Below, in pieces: positions 44,711-54,106 of a DNA stretch of 64,000 nucleotides; position 1 is the first letter of the stretch; each line of letters begins with the position of its first letter. This DNA comes from Pedobacter aquatilis (lineage in GTDB: Bacteria > Bacteroidota > Bacteroidia > Sphingobacteriales > Sphingobacteriaceae). The DNA lies in the NCBI RefSeq assembly GCF_030409415.1, contig NZ_JAUFPW010000005.1:1-64000 (forward strand), read 5' to 3'. Under the pieces are notes generated by a model that was given only the letters and a program-made list of their open reading frames with translations, did not search any database and was not told the origin of the DNA. The translations under genes were made by a program, and so were the position numbers.

Positions 44711-44750
44711 AACAAACAAAAGCGCCATCGGTTTTATCCGCTGGCGCTTT
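44711..44750 (-). terminator. Rho-independent terminator of the aldolase gene
   Basis: AAAGCGCCA (44719-44727) and TGGCGCTTT (44742-44750) form a perfect 9-bp stem. In minus-strand sense it is followed by TTTGTTTGTTTT. It separates the aldolase gene from the permease gene. Confidence 0.85.
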
Positions 44751-44825
44751 GTTTATTTAATTGAAAAGTTTAAAAGTTGGAAAGTTGCAACTTTACAACA
44801 TTCAACATTTTAACATTCCAATGTC

Positions 44826-45905
44826 TTACAATTTATCGTTTGCGTTGATGCAATTCAAATCTTCGAAAGCTAAAGTTAAACGCTTAACGAATGCTTCTTC
44901 TGCTTTGCGTAACCAAACACGTGGGTCGTAATATTTTTTGTTCGGTTTATCATCGCCATCCGGGTTACCGATTTGACCTTGAAGATAAGCTTCGTTTTGT
45001 TTGTAGTAATCTAAAATACCTTCCCAAAATGCCCACTGCATATCAGTATCAATGTTCATTTTAATAGCACCGTAAGAAATTGCTTCTCTAATCTCTTCCT
45101 GAGAAGAACCAGAACCACCGTGGAAAACAAAATTAATTGGTTTCTCTGCAGTTAAGCTATATTTTTCTTTGATAAAATCTTGAGAATTTTTTAAGATAAC
45201 TGGCTGTAATTTAACGTTACCTGGTTTATACACACCATGAACGTTACCAAAAGCAGCCGCAACTGTAAAACGAGGAGAAATTTTGCTTAACTCATCATAA
45301 GCATATGCAACCTCACTCGGTTGAGTATATAATTTCGAGCTATCTACATCACTGTTATCTACACCATCTTCTTCACCACCTGTAACACCAAGTTCAATTT
45401 CGATAGTCATATTCATTTTCGCCATACGGGCAAAATATTTCGAAGAAATTTCCATGTTTTCTTCGATAGATTCTTCGGATAAATCTAACATATGTGAAGA
45501 AAATAATGGCTTGCCTGTTTCAGCGAAGAATTTTTCACCGTGGTCTAAAAGGCCATCAATCCATGGCAATAATTTTTTAGCGGCGTGGTCTGTATGTAAA
45601 ACCACAGCAACACCATAATGTTCTGCCAATAAATGCACATGCTTAGCTGCCGATACAGCACCTAAAATACATGCTTGCAATTTGTCATTATCTAAAGATT
45701 TACCAGCATAAAACTGTGCACCACCATTAGATAATTGAATCATAACTGGCGAATTTACTGCCTTAGCAGTTTCCAATACCGCATTAACCGTGTTAGTACC
45801 AGTTACGTTAACTGCTGGTAAAGCAAACTGGTGTTTTTTAGCCTGCTCAAATAATTCTTGAACGGCATCTCCGTAAATTACGCCTTTGTAGCCTTTTAAA
45901 CTCAT
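44826..45905 (-). CDS. fbaA: Class II fructose-bisphosphate aldolase
   Basis: A 359-residue zinc-dependent aldolase of the class IIA type, the glycolytic and gluconeogenic enzyme. Zinc ligands are seen in VVLHTDHAAK (His), FGNVHGVYKPG (His) and NFVFHGGSGSSQEEI (His, with the phosphate-binding Gly-Ser loop). AISYGAIKMNIDTDMQWAFW completes the family pattern in full twenty residues. The length fits E. coli FbaA (359). ATG start at 45905. Confidence 0.96.
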   Translation of the reverse strand: MSLKGYKGVIYGDAVQELFEQAKKHQFALPAVNVTGTNTVNAVLETAKAVNSPVMIQLSNGGAQFYAGKSLDNDKLQACILGAVSAAKHVHLLAEHYGVAVVLHTDHAAKKLLPWIDGLLDHGEKFFAETGKPLFSSHMLDLSEESIEENMEISSKYFARMAKMNMTIEIELGVTGGEEDGVDNSDVDSSKLYTQPSEVAYAYDELSKISPRFTVAAAFGNVHGVYKPGNVKLQPVILKNSQDFIKEKYSLTAEKPINFVFHGGSGSSQEEIREAISYGAIKMNIDTDMQWAFWEGILDYYKQNEAYLQGQIGNPDGDDKPNKKYYDPRVWLRKAEEAFVKRLTLAFEDLNCINANDKL

Positions 45906-46004
45906 CTCTTGTTAATTTTTATTTGTCCGAAGTTATAAAAAAAAATAACATTACAAGCTTTTGTAACAACAGAATTATTTGCCTCACAACCAAATAGAGG
46001 GCGT

Positions 46005-46044
46005 TTAGTGTAAAAAACACATTATCCTTAGTGTAAAAAACACA
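46005..46044. promoter_or_regulatory. Two direct copies of a GTGTAAAAAACAC palindrome
   Basis: TTAGTGTAAAAAACACA occurs at 46005-46021 and 46028-46044, 23 bases apart. Each contains the inverted pair GTGT and ACAC. A half-like TTTTTACACTG lies near 46130. They stand 100 bases upstream of the aldolase start and 300 upstream of accD, so they look like regulator binding sites. Otherwise the gap 45906-46351 shows no gene. Confidence 0.45.
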
Positions 46045-46351
46045 CACTAGCAGAAAATTTCAAATTCCAATATTCAATTTTCAAGCTATATAAAACGCCA
46101 AACAAGTTTTAATAAATGAATAGTAGTCCCTTTTTACACTGTTGAGAATTTTCAATTTTCACTAATCAATTGTCGAACTAAGGAAGGCATCAACTAAGTT
46201 TGATAATTGAAATTTGATTATTAAAAATTTCACCTCACTGGTATTGGTCATTGAAATTTGTTTTTTAGTGCTTTTTCAATTTGGTTATTGGTAATTCACA
46301 ATCTTAATATTATTTTTCGTTTCTTTGCAATCCAATTCTTTAAAAAATTAT

Positions 46352-47197
46352 ATGGCTTGGTTTAAGAGAGAAAACAAAGGTATCATTACCACAACCGAAG
46401 AGAAGAAAGAGGCACCAGATGGCGTGTGGAATAAGTGTCCGAATTGCAAAAAACCGCTACATCAGGCAGAATTACAGGAAAACAAATACGTTTGCCACTA
46501 CTGCGATTACCACTTGAGAGTAGGTTCAAAAGAATATTTTGAAGTTTTATTTGATAACAACGAATTCAAAGAGCTTTTTGCAAACCTAACATCTGGCGAC
46601 CCATTAAACTTTAACGATAATAAACCTTACACCGATAGGATTAAAGAAAGCCAGGCAAAAACCGGCTTAAAAGATGCAATCAGAGCGGGTGTTGGTAAAA
46701 TTGAGGGCCAGGATATTGTTATTGCCTGTATGGATTTTGCGTTTATTGGTGGTTCTATGGGTTCGGTTGTTGGCGAGAAAATTGCACGTTCTATAGATTA
46801 TTCCATCAAACATAAAATTCCATTTCTGATGATTTCAAAATCTGGTGGTGCCCGTATGATGGAAGCTGCATTTTCGTTAATGCAAATGGCTAAAACTTCA
46901 GCAAAACTTGCTTTGTTAAGTCAGGCAAAAATCCCATATATTTCTTTACTTACCGACCCTACAACTGGCGGTGTTACAGCTTCGTATGCAATGCTTGGCG
47001 ATATTAACATTGCAGAACCAGGAGCGTTAATCGGCTTTGCTGGTCCACGCGTAATTAAAGAAACCATTAAAAAAGATTTACCAAAAGGTTTCCAAACTTC
47101 TGAATTTGTTTTAGAACATGGTTTCCTTGATTTTATCGTAGATAGAAGAGCAATGAAAGCAAAATTAGGTGCTTTTATTAAAATGATGAATAACTAA
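46352..47197 (+). CDS. accD: Acetyl-CoA carboxylase carboxyltransferase subunit beta
   Basis: A 281-residue AccD, half of the carboxyltransferase that makes malonyl-CoA for fatty acid synthesis. The N-terminal zinc finger is CPNCKKPL ... CHYCDYH (about residues 28-50), followed by the crotonase fold with [33 protein letters not shown] and [16 protein letters not shown]. The frame begins at 46325, but [10 protein letters not shown] at 46352 is the usual start of the family. accA is not in the window, as often in Bacteroidota. Confidence 0.96.
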   Translation: MAWFKRENKGIITTTEEKKEAPDGVWNKCPNCKKPLHQAELQENKYVCHYCDYHLRVGSKEYFEVLFDNNEFKELFANLTSGDPLNFNDNKPYTDRIKESQAKTGLKDAIRAGVGKIEGQDIVIACMDFAFIGGSMGSVVGEKIARSIDYSIKHKIPFLMISKSGGARMMEAAFSLMQMAKTSAKLALLSQAKIPYISLLTDPTTGGVTASYAMLGDINIAEPGALIGFAGPRVIKETIKKDLPKGFQTSEFVLEHGFLDFIVDRRAMKAKLGAFIKMMNN

Positions 47198-47249
47198 TTT
47201 TTATTAATTGCTCAATTGTTTTAATTGTTCAATTGATAATTGAAATTTG

Positions 47250-47297
47250 AAAAGCAGGACTTGAATAACCTCGGTTGATTCAGTCCTGCTTTTTGTT
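47250..47297 (+). terminator. Rho-independent terminator of accD
   Basis: AAAAGCAGGACT (47250-47261) pairs perfectly with AGTCCTGCTTTT (47282-47293) across a 20-base loop and is followed by TTTGTTTT. Confidence 0.82.
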
Positions 47298-47379
47298 TTA
47301 TTGCGACAATAAACATTTAAGTTCTTACAGCTATAAGCTATATAAATTTTATATCTTTAAGTATCAAACTAACCAAACA

Positions 47380-47826
47380 ATGAGACACTTCTTTATCTGT
47401 GTGTTTTTACTTATCATTAGTAAAGTTGCAGTATCGCAAAGCAAGCAAGATACCTTAGCAATTAAACAGGCTGCTTTAGACTATATCGAATCTCAGCATC
47501 AGCCAAATTCATCTAGAATGGAACGTGCATTACACCCAAGAATGGTTAAACGAACTTTTTGGAAGGATAAGGCTACAAATAAAGATTATGTTAGGGAAAC
47601 ATCTACAGAATCGATGATCTTACTTGCTGAAAGCTTTAATAAGAAAGGAGATAAATTTCCATCTAATCCTAAGAAAGAAATTAAATTATTAGATATTTCT
47701 GAGCGAACCGCATCAATTAAACTAATCGCAGACGAATGGATTGATTACACGCACCTTGTGAAACTAAATGGAATATGGAAAATTATAAATGTGTTGTGGG
47801 AATATAATGATGTTAAACAACATTAA
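47380..47826 (+). CDS. Secreted NTF2-like (putative lumazine-binding) protein
   Basis: A 148-residue protein with a signal peptide (to about residue 19, VSQ). The mature part has the SnoaL/NTF2-like cone pattern: KQAALDYIESQHQPNSSRMERALHP, ERTASIKLIADEWIDYTHLVKLNGIWKIINVLWEY (in pieces), as in the putative lumazine-binding family. No ligand is known. The ATG at 47380 is chosen over the longer frame from 47275, because it starts the signal peptide. A near-consensus -7 element (TATCTTTA) lies at 47352-47359. It is followed after 10 bases by the YciI-like gene. Confidence 0.8.
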   Translation: MRHFFICVFLLIISKVAVSQSKQDTLAIKQAALDYIESQHQPNSSRMERALHPRMVKRTFWKDKATNKDYVRETSTESMILLAESFNKKGDKFPSNPKKEIKLLDISERTASIKLIADEWIDYTHLVKLNGIWKIINVLWEYNDVKQH

Positions 47827-47836
47827 AGACAGTCAA

Positions 47837-48292
47837 ATGAAAAAATTAATCTTGGCAATCTTACTATTGAGTTTTGCACTTTTTTCGCAAGGACAAGAAA
47901 AATCAAAATATGATGAAAAGCTTGCAAACAAACTCGGCTCTGATGATTATGGCATGAAAATGTACGTTTTAGTTATGCTAAAAACAGGACCAAACATATC
48001 AGAAACTAAAGCCAAAACTGATAGTTTATTTGCCGGACATATGGTAAACATGGATAAAATGGTTAGAGCAAATAAATTAGTTATCGCTGGACCAATGGGT
48101 AAAAATGATAAAAGTTATCGTGGAATTTTTATTCTTAATACTAAGTCAATTGATGAAGCAAAAAAACTTTTAGAAAGTGATCCTGCAATTAAAGCCAAAG
48201 TGCTTGATGCCGAATTTTACAATTGGTACGGATCTGCAGCATTATCAGAATATTTGCCATTTCATGATAAAATCCAGAGGAAAAGCTTTTAA
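47837..48292 (+). CDS. Secreted YciI-like domain protein
   Basis: A 151-residue protein with a signal peptide (MKKLILAILLLSFALFSQGQ, exactly twenty residues). The mature part matches the YciI/YCII ferredoxin-like domain: YGMKMYVLVMLKTGPN, HMVNMDKMVRANKLVIAGPM, YRGIFILNTKSIDEAKKLLESDPA. YciI domains are usually cytosolic, and exported versions with a similar layout occur in Bacteroidota. The function is unknown. The ATG at 47837 lies 10 bases after the upstream stop, so both form an operon. Confidence 0.83.
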   Translation: MKKLILAILLLSFALFSQGQEKSKYDEKLANKLGSDDYGMKMYVLVMLKTGPNISETKAKTDSLFAGHMVNMDKMVRANKLVIAGPMGKNDKSYRGIFILNTKSIDEAKKLLESDPAIKAKVLDAEFYNWYGSAALSEYLPFHDKIQRKSF

Positions 48293-48412
48293 GTGCTATG
48301 GAAGCGCAACAGTTAGTTTTTAAACACCAAAAAGACTGCAACATTTCCATTAACATCACATCGAAAAGTATTATTTAATTAATTTAGCTTATCAATTCAG
48401 CTAAACTTAATT

Positions 48413-49960
48413 ATGAATAAAAAACTACTATTTCCTACCCTACTGCTCTTTACTTCATCTTTTGCTTTTGCTCAAGACAAAAAAGTTATCGATAATATTG
48501 TTAAAGAAGTTAGTGAAAACTCACAGCTAGAAAAATTAGCACACGAGCTTTTAGATGTTGTTGGACCGCGATTAGTTGGTTCGCCGCAGATGAAACAAGC
48601 AAACGATTGGGCGGTAAAAAAATATGGCGAATGGGGCATTTCTGCTAAAAACGAAAAATGGGGCGAATGGCGTGGCTGGGAAAGAGGAATCACACATATT
48701 GACTTAGTTAGCCCACGTTTAAGAACTTTAGAAGGCACACAGTTAGCTTGGAGTCCGTCAACTAACGGAAAAGCAATTAACGCAGAAGCAATTGTACTTC
48801 CTGCAATCACCGATTCAGTTTCCTTTCAACAATGGTTACCTAATGTTAAAGGCAAATTGGTTTTAATTTCAATGAACCAACTTTCTGGTCGCCCAGAAAA
48901 AAACTGGGAAGAATTTGCGACTAAAGATTTATTCGAGAAGTTTAAAAAAGAAAAAGCTGAAGCTTTAAGAGCATGGAACGCAGGTATTGCGAAAACTGGC
49001 TTAAATGCTAAAAATTTAGCTCTAGCTATCGAAAGTAATGGCGCAGCAGGTATTATTATCAATAACTGGTCGCAAGGTTTTGGTGTAGATAAAATTTTTG
49101 GAGCAAATACGACTAAAATCCCAACGTTGGATTTATCTGTTGAAGATTATGGTTTAGTTTATCGCTTAGTAAAAAGTGGTAACAAACCAATCTTAAAAAT
49201 CGAATCTGAATCAAAAGAGCACGGTGTTGTACCAACATTTAATACAATTGCAGAAATAAAAGGAAAACAAAAACCAAAAGAATATGTAATGCTTTCTGCG
49301 CACTTCGATTCGTGGGATGGCGCTAGTGGTGCAACTGATAATGGTTCTGGAACCATTATGATGATGGAAGCGATGCGCATTTTGAAAAAGTTTTATCCAA
49401 ACCCTAAACGTACAATTTTAGTTGGACATTGGGGAAGTGAAGAACAAGGCTTAAACGGCTCTAAAGCATTTGTTGAAGACCATCCGGAAATTGTAGGCAA
49501 TTTGCAGGCATTATTCAACCAGGATAATGGCACAGGGCGTGTGGTAAACATTGGCGGACAAGGTTTTGCAAAATCTAAAGATTACATTACACGTTGGTTA
49601 GCTGCAGTTCCTGATACAATTAAAAACCAAATTAAAACAAGTTTCCCAGGTACTCCGGGTGCTGGTGGTTCTGATTTTGCATCTTTTGTAGCCGCTGGTG
49701 CATTGGGTTATTCTTTAAGCTCTACTAGTTGGGATTATGGAACTTATACTTGGCATACTAACCGCGATAGCTATGATAAATTAGTTTTTGACGAAATTAG
49801 AAGCAATGTGATTTTAGCAGCAATTATGGTTTATATGGCTTGCGAAGACCCTGAAAAAACTTCAACAGAAAAATCGACTGATTTGCCTGTAAATGAAAGA
49901 ACAGGCAAACAAGCAACCTGGCCTGTTCAAAGTAAAGCTAATAGAAAAGGCGGTTTGTAA
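48413..49960 (+). CDS. Secreted M28 family peptidase (carboxypeptidase Q-like)
   Basis: A 515-residue zinc exopeptidase with a signal peptide (to about residue 20, AFAQ). A PA-like insert lies at about 120-270 (AIESNGAAGIIINNWSQG). The zinc ligands follow: SAHFDSWDGASGATDNGSG (His, Asp), GSEEQGLNGS (Glu pair), FNQDNGTGR (Asp) and WHTNRDSYDK (His). The general layout is that of carboxypeptidase Q-like M28 enzymes. It probably works in the periplasm or at the cell surface on peptides. A good terminator follows. Confidence 0.9.
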   Translation: MNKKLLFPTLLLFTSSFAFAQDKKVIDNIVKEVSENSQLEKLAHELLDVVGPRLVGSPQMKQANDWAVKKYGEWGISAKNEKWGEWRGWERGITHIDLVSPRLRTLEGTQLAWSPSTNGKAINAEAIVLPAITDSVSFQQWLPNVKGKLVLISMNQLSGRPEKNWEEFATKDLFEKFKKEKAEALRAWNAGIAKTGLNAKNLALAIESNGAAGIIINNWSQGFGVDKIFGANTTKIPTLDLSVEDYGLVYRLVKSGNKPILKIESESKEHGVVPTFNTIAEIKGKQKPKEYVMLSAHFDSWDGASGATDNGSGTIMMMEAMRILKKFYPNPKRTILVGHWGSEEQGLNGSKAFVEDHPEIVGNLQALFNQDNGTGRVVNIGGQGFAKSKDYITRWLAAVPDTIKNQIKTSFPGTPGAGGSDFASFVAAGALGYSLSSTSWDYGTYTWHTNRDSYDKLVFDEIRSNVILAAIMVYMACEDPEKTSTEKSTDLPVNERTGKQATWPVQSKANRKGGL

Positions 49961-49981
49961 ATAAAATTAAAAGATATTTAG

Positions 49982-50013
49982 AAAGAGCATTTGGAAACAG
50001 ATGCTCTTTTTTT
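49982..50013 (+). terminator. Rho-independent terminator of the M28 gene
   Basis: AAAGAGCAT (49982-49990) pairs with ATGCTCTTT (50001-50009), followed by a T run. Confidence 0.87.
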
Positions 50014-50044
50014 GTGCTACATGCTTTGTACAAACGGAAGTTTA

Positions 50045-50251
50045 ATAAACCCGATAAAGTGGAAATCCTTTTTAATTATTCTTAATTTAATAGATTGCCA
50101 CGTCGTTCCTCCTCGCAATGACGATGAAGAAAGACAGAAAAGAAGTTTAAAAAGATTGGAACGATAGCGGGGCTTTCGGAAACGAAGAACTATTACAATT
50201 GCTTTTCAAAATATTAATAAATTAATGAGTCTTCGACAGGCTCAGACTGAC
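50045..50251 (+). repeat. Dispersed modular repeat, copy F, plus a CTCAGACTGAC module
   Basis: Copy F spans about 50045-50213: TAAACCCGATAAAGTGGAAA, then cargo AGATTGCCACG ... CTCGCAATGACG (the palindromic repeat arm), then GATTGGAACGATAGCGGGGC and ATTGCTTTTCAAAA. Directly after it, 50232-50251 is TTCGACAGGCTCAGACTGAC. This gap between two genes has no reading frame of interest. Confidence 0.75.
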
Positions 50252-50262
50252 AAATTTATTAT

Positions 50263-51267
50263 CTACTCCTCTTTTTTCTGAAACTTGTAAAACAAATAGC
50301 CGAGAAAAGGCAAAATCAAAATACTGCCCAAAAGTAGAGCTAAACCTAAACTGTAAATAGTTTTCTCTGGTCCGACGGTTTCGAAAAGAGAAATTGCATT
50401 GCCATTTTTTAAGCGGATAAAATTCGGAAAGTGTGCATAGCTGATGGCGACCAAAATCATGGTTACCTGAAAACCAGCTAAAATCCTGAGGACTTTGGTT
50501 TTACCTTTAATGAGTAAGTACCAGAGTAAAATCAACGATAAGCTTGCCAGAATAATTGCAGTTAAACCAACCGTATTTTTGAAAACCCAATCGATTAGCG
50601 GGATATTATCGAAATGTGCAGCAATAAAAACCATCGCACCAAAAACTACTGCTGCAATATTCATGTACTCTGCCTTTTTTATAAATCTTTGTTTGTCATG
50701 CACATCTTCCGTTTCGCCAATGAGGTAAATGGCGGCTAAAAAGCCACAAAGTGATACCGTAAAAAAGCCAACGGCGATGGAAAACCAATTTAACCAGCCA
50801 TAAACGTAGGCAGAGAGAAAATCATTTGAATTGGTATCGATATGACCAGAAATTAAACTTCCGGCAATAATGCCAAGGAAAAGCGCAGTTACGAAACTAG
50901 AATACCTAAATATTCTGTTGTAAAGCCATTGCATATCATCTTTAACGGCATCATAGTGGCGAAAAACGAATGCTGTACCACGAGCAATAATTCCAATAAG
51001 CATAATGAGCAGCGGTATGTGAAGATAAACCGACATGGTGGTGTAAATACGGGGAAAACCAACAAATAGAATTACAATGGCAATAATAAGCCACATATGG
51101 TTAGCTTCCCAAACCGGACCAATTGCCTGATAAAGTGTTTTGCGTGTTCTGCTTCTGTTTTTGGTTGAAGTAAACAGTTCAATAATTCCAGCTCCAAAAT
51201 CTGCACCACCTAAAAGAAAATAAAGCAAAATGCCTAAACATAAAAAAGTTATTACAACGTATTCCAT
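50263..51267 (-). CDS. cydB: Cytochrome bd ubiquinol oxidase subunit II
   Basis: A 334-residue CydB with eight to nine membrane helices. The N-terminal pattern LGILLYFLLGGADFGAGIIELF and the following AIGPVWEANHMWLII are typical of CydB. It pairs with CydA to make the high-affinity terminal oxidase that reduces oxygen with quinol at low oxygen. The cydA stop is 29 bases upstream on the same strand. No small CydX-like frame was found in the gap. ATG start at 51267. Confidence 0.95.
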   Translation of the reverse strand: MEYVVITFLCLGILLYFLLGGADFGAGIIELFTSTKNRSRTRKTLYQAIGPVWEANHMWLIIAIVILFVGFPRIYTTMSVYLHIPLLIMLIGIIARGTAFVFRHYDAVKDDMQWLYNRIFRYSSFVTALFLGIIAGSLISGHIDTNSNDFLSAYVYGWLNWFSIAVGFFTVSLCGFLAAIYLIGETEDVHDKQRFIKKAEYMNIAAVVFGAMVFIAAHFDNIPLIDWVFKNTVGLTAIILASLSLILLWYLLIKGKTKVLRILAGFQVTMILVAISYAHFPNFIRLKNGNAISLFETVGPEKTIYSLGLALLLGSILILPFLGYLFYKFQKKEE

Positions 51268-51296
51268 AATTTATTTTGTTGCCACAGTTAGCTGAT

Positions 51297-52619
51297 TTAT
51301 ACTTCCGATTTTTTGTTATTATAAAGTATGGGAACCATTTTTATCTGCCGGTAAAGCAAAAAGGTAACAATTACACTGAGTGATATATAAATTGCCGAGA
51401 ATATATAAAAAGAATAAGCAATTCCCGGCATTGGCGTAACTGCATCTTTCGTACGCATAATACCATAGATTATCCAAGGTTGGCGACCAACTTCTGTTAC
51501 TACCCAGCCAGCCTCTAATGCTAGATAACCTAATGGGATTGCAAATACAAATAGTTTTAACAGCCAGCGTTTGCTTAATAAATCTTTTTTACGAATAAGA
51601 TTGAAGAAATATATGAGTGAAATTAGCATTAACAATGTACCAATGCCAACCATAATTTGGAAGGCGTAATGTGTTATTGCAACAGGAGGTTGCTTATCGG
51701 CGGGGATTTTATCTAAACCTTTTACTTCAGCTTTGAAATCGCCATGCGCAAGAAAACTTAATGCCCCAGGAATTTTTATTGCCCCTTTTACGGTTTTATC
51801 TTTCTCATTTACGATTCCGCCAATTAATAATGGCGCAGGTTTTTCTGTAGTGTAAAGCGCTTCCATCGCCGCAAGTTTTGCGGGTTGCCTTTTGGCTACA
51901 TCTTTTGCAGAAATATCACCGCTTATGGGTTGAAGTAAAGCACCAATACAAGCGAAAACCGCCGCGATTTTAAATGCTTTTAAGTGGAATTCTTTATTTT
52001 GATTTCTTAAAATCATAAGTGCGTGTACACCAGCGACCGCAAAACCGGTTGCGGTAAATGCAGCTAAACACATGTGTAAAGCTTGTGAGAACCAGGCTTT
52101 ATTGAACATGGCTTGTATTGGATCGATGTTTAGGTATTTGCCATTTACAAAATCAAATCCAGCCGGACTATTCATCCAGGCATTTGCTGCTACAACCAAA
52201 ATTCCTGATGCCAAGCCACTTACACCAACAACCATTCCGGTAAACCAATGAAACCATTTGTTTAATTTATTCCAGCCGTATAAAAAGAAACCTAATGCAA
52301 TTGCTTCGATGAAAAAGGCTGTTCCTTCCAATGAAAACGGCATCCCGAAAATTGGTCCGGCATGTTCCATAAATTTTGGCCATAGCAAACCAAGCTCAAA
52401 GGATAACATGGTTCCTGAAACCGCACCGGTAGCGAAAAAGATAGCTACACCTTTACTCCATGCTTTTGTTAGATTTTTATAAACCTCATCATTTGTTTTT
52501 AGCCATTTATAATGAGATACCGCCATAAAAAACGGCATAACCATACCTATGCATGAAAAAACGATGTGGAAGCCTAAAGATAAGGCCATTTGGGAACGGG
52601 CCGCTAAAAAATCATCCAT
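51297..52619 (-). CDS. cydA: Cytochrome bd ubiquinol oxidase subunit I (short Q-loop type)
   Basis: A 440-residue CydA, the haem-bearing subunit. His18 (LSLGFHIVFSCIG) is the expected haem b595 ligand, the Glu in FFIEAIALGFFLYGW sits in the haem pocket, and GRQPWIIYGIMRT is the conserved block after the Q-loop. E. coli CydA has about 520 residues; the difference lies in the Q-loop before GRQPW, so this is the short-loop (CIO-like) form, common outside enterobacteria. A TATATTTG promoter element lies upstream. Confidence 0.95.
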   Translation of the reverse strand: MDDFLAARSQMALSLGFHIVFSCIGMVMPFFMAVSHYKWLKTNDEVYKNLTKAWSKGVAIFFATGAVSGTMLSFELGLLWPKFMEHAGPIFGMPFSLEGTAFFIEAIALGFFLYGWNKLNKWFHWFTGMVVGVSGLASGILVVAANAWMNSPAGFDFVNGKYLNIDPIQAMFNKAWFSQALHMCLAAFTATGFAVAGVHALMILRNQNKEFHLKAFKIAAVFACIGALLQPISGDISAKDVAKRQPAKLAAMEALYTTEKPAPLLIGGIVNEKDKTVKGAIKIPGALSFLAHGDFKAEVKGLDKIPADKQPPVAITHYAFQIMVGIGTLLMLISLIYFFNLIRKKDLLSKRWLLKLFVFAIPLGYLALEAGWVVTEVGRQPWIIYGIMRTKDAVTPMPGIAYSFYIFSAIYISLSVIVTFLLYRQIKMVPILYNNKKSEV

Positions 52620-52644
52620 ATCTTATATTGGATTTTGTGCAACA

Positions 52645-52652
52645 CAAATATA
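52645..52652 (-). promoter_or_regulatory. -7 promoter element of cydAB
   Basis: Plus-strand CAAATATA is TATATTTG on the minus strand, a perfect TAnnTTTG, 26 bases upstream of the cydA ATG. Confidence 0.62.
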
Positions 52653-52802
52653 GTAGATATGGATTTACTAGTACTGATTTAGAAGCTTTTGCTTAGAATT
52701 ATTTTAAATATAGAATGTTTATAAATTGAAAATAGATTTGGAAAATGTTAGCCACAAATTCGCGGATTATTGCAAATTAATCTATGAATTTGTGACTAAA
52801 AT

Positions 52803-53702
52803 TTAAACCCCTTTCAATTCATCGTAAGCAGCTGTTAAACTTCTCTGAATACCTTCGCCTTGCCATTCGGAAGCATTTGGAATAGTTGTAATTTTTAAAA
52901 TTTCTTCTTTGGATTTTCCAGCTTTAATTTCACCTGAAACAAGTTTCAATAAGTTTTGCAAGTAATTTTGAAATGATTTTACATCAGCTTTATTACCAGT
53001 AATTTTTTCTGGCTCTCTGCTATGACCGAAAATGAATAAGGTATCATTATCAAATTGATTGTGAATCTTATCTAAAGCGGTTATCCAATTGCCAATGTGT
53101 GCACCATTTTCTCTATCTATATATGGAAACTTTCTATTTGAAACTAAATCGCCAACGTGAACAATATTAGCATTTTCGAAATGGTAAACGGCATCGCCAT
53201 TTGTATGTGCTGAACCATAGTAATAAGCACTGATTTTCTCATCGCCAACGGGCGCTTTCCAGCCTGTACCAAATGTAGTATCGGGCAACAATTGTTTATC
53301 TAAATTATTTGCTTTTTCAGCACCCCGTTTTTGGTTGACCAATGAGTTTTGATGCGCTACAACTTTCTCTACTAAACCTTTAAAGGCAATATTTCCGGCG
53401 GTATGGTCGCCGTGATGATGTGTATTAATTAGATATTTAAATGGTTTATCACCAAGTTTTTTTAATTCTTCTATTACATGGGGTGCAGAAGCCGGAAACT
53501 GAGCATCGACGACTACAAATCCGTTTGGCGAGTTTAACCATCCAATTGTTCCGCCTTGCTCTGTAAATACTCCTACATTATTTCTTAAAGCCTTAAAGTT
53601 ATAAGCCCGTAGCATTTCTTTTTGAGCAAAAACATCAGTTTTATAAATTGAAAGCATAGCCATTGCTAATGCAGAATTCTTGATAAAATTTCTTCTTTCC
53701 AT
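52803..53702 (-). CDS. MBL-fold metallo-hydrolase with Tat-like signal
   Basis: A 299-residue metallo-beta-lactamase-fold protein. The N-terminus ERRNFIKNSALAMAML carries a twin-arginine-type motif (RRNFIK) and a hydrophobic stretch, so the folded, metal-loaded protein is likely exported. Zinc motifs: INTHHHGDHTAGN (HxHxDH), GSAHTNGD (His), VHVGDLV (Asp) and FIFGHSREP (His). It resembles the secreted MBL hydrolases related to quinoprotein relay and beta-lactamase-like families; the substrate is unknown. GH at the fourth His does not indicate a true B1 beta-lactamase. Confidence 0.87.
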   Translation of the reverse strand: MERRNFIKNSALAMAMLSIYKTDVFAQKEMLRAYNFKALRNNVGVFTEQGGTIGWLNSPNGFVVVDAQFPASAPHVIEELKKLGDKPFKYLINTHHHGDHTAGNIAFKGLVEKVVAHQNSLVNQKRGAEKANNLDKQLLPDTTFGTGWKAPVGDEKISAYYYGSAHTNGDAVYHFENANIVHVGDLVSNRKFPYIDRENGAHIGNWITALDKIHNQFDNDTLFIFGHSREPEKITGNKADVKSFQNYLQNLLKLVSGEIKAGKSKEEILKITTIPNASEWQGEGIQRSLTAAYDELKGV

Positions 53703-53718
53703 TTTTGGGATAAATTAA

Positions 53719-53743
53719 AAAACCACAACGTATGCTGTGGTTT
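53719..53743 (-). terminator. Terminator of the upstream small gene
   Basis: AAACCACA and TGTGGTTT form a perfect 8-bp stem around ACGTATGC. In minus-strand sense it is followed by TTTTTAA. It lies between the stop of the 67-residue protein gene (53775) and the MBL gene start. Confidence 0.75.
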
Positions 53744-53774
53744 AAATTTAATAATTTTAACGATAAAATATATC

Positions 53775-53978
53775 TTAAATTCCTGAACCAGGAGTTGTTC
53801 CAGGTTCGTGGCCTGGTCCGAAGGCATTATTTTTACGGTCTTTATCCTTATTAAATAAATTGGTTGCAACTTTTGATGATTTGTTATCATCAAGGTTTCT
53901 ATTTTCTTTAACGTCTTCAGCCGTTTTATTTAGCAATTCGTTCTCAACGATTTTACCTTTTTCTTTATCAGTTCCCAT
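53775..53978 (-). CDS. Small hydrophilic protein, paralogue 1
   Basis: A 67-residue, highly charged protein without signal peptide or membrane helix. Its N-terminal two thirds are rich in Lys, Asp, Glu and Asn and are probably disordered. The last 28 residues (from NLFNKDKDRK to the C-terminal FGPGHEPGTTPGSGI) align without gaps to the last 28 residues of the protein encoded at 54107-54310, with 12 identities. The two proteins have the same length. The conserved residues are F-N-K, R-K-x-N-x-F-G and H-E-x4-P-G. A good terminator follows the stop. I know no family for it. Confidence 0.65.
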   Translation of the reverse strand: MGTDKEKGKIVENELLNKTAEDVKENRNLDDNKSSKVATNLFNKDKDRKNNAFGPGHEPGTTPGSGI

Positions 53979-54106
53979 AGTATTTTCTATTTGATGTATT
54001 AAGAGAACAAGGGAAAAACCATATTGTTTCTATTAGTTGTTTTAGGAATAGGTTTAAGCATAGCAATGCCATTGAACTGTCTTCATTACCTAAAAAAGAA
54101 CACCAC

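Noticed and set aside
52803..53702. Class B beta-lactamase
   Set aside because: It has the fold motifs but lacks the B1-type Cys and Lys pattern; general MBL hydrolase is safer. It is also not linked to the BlaI operators.
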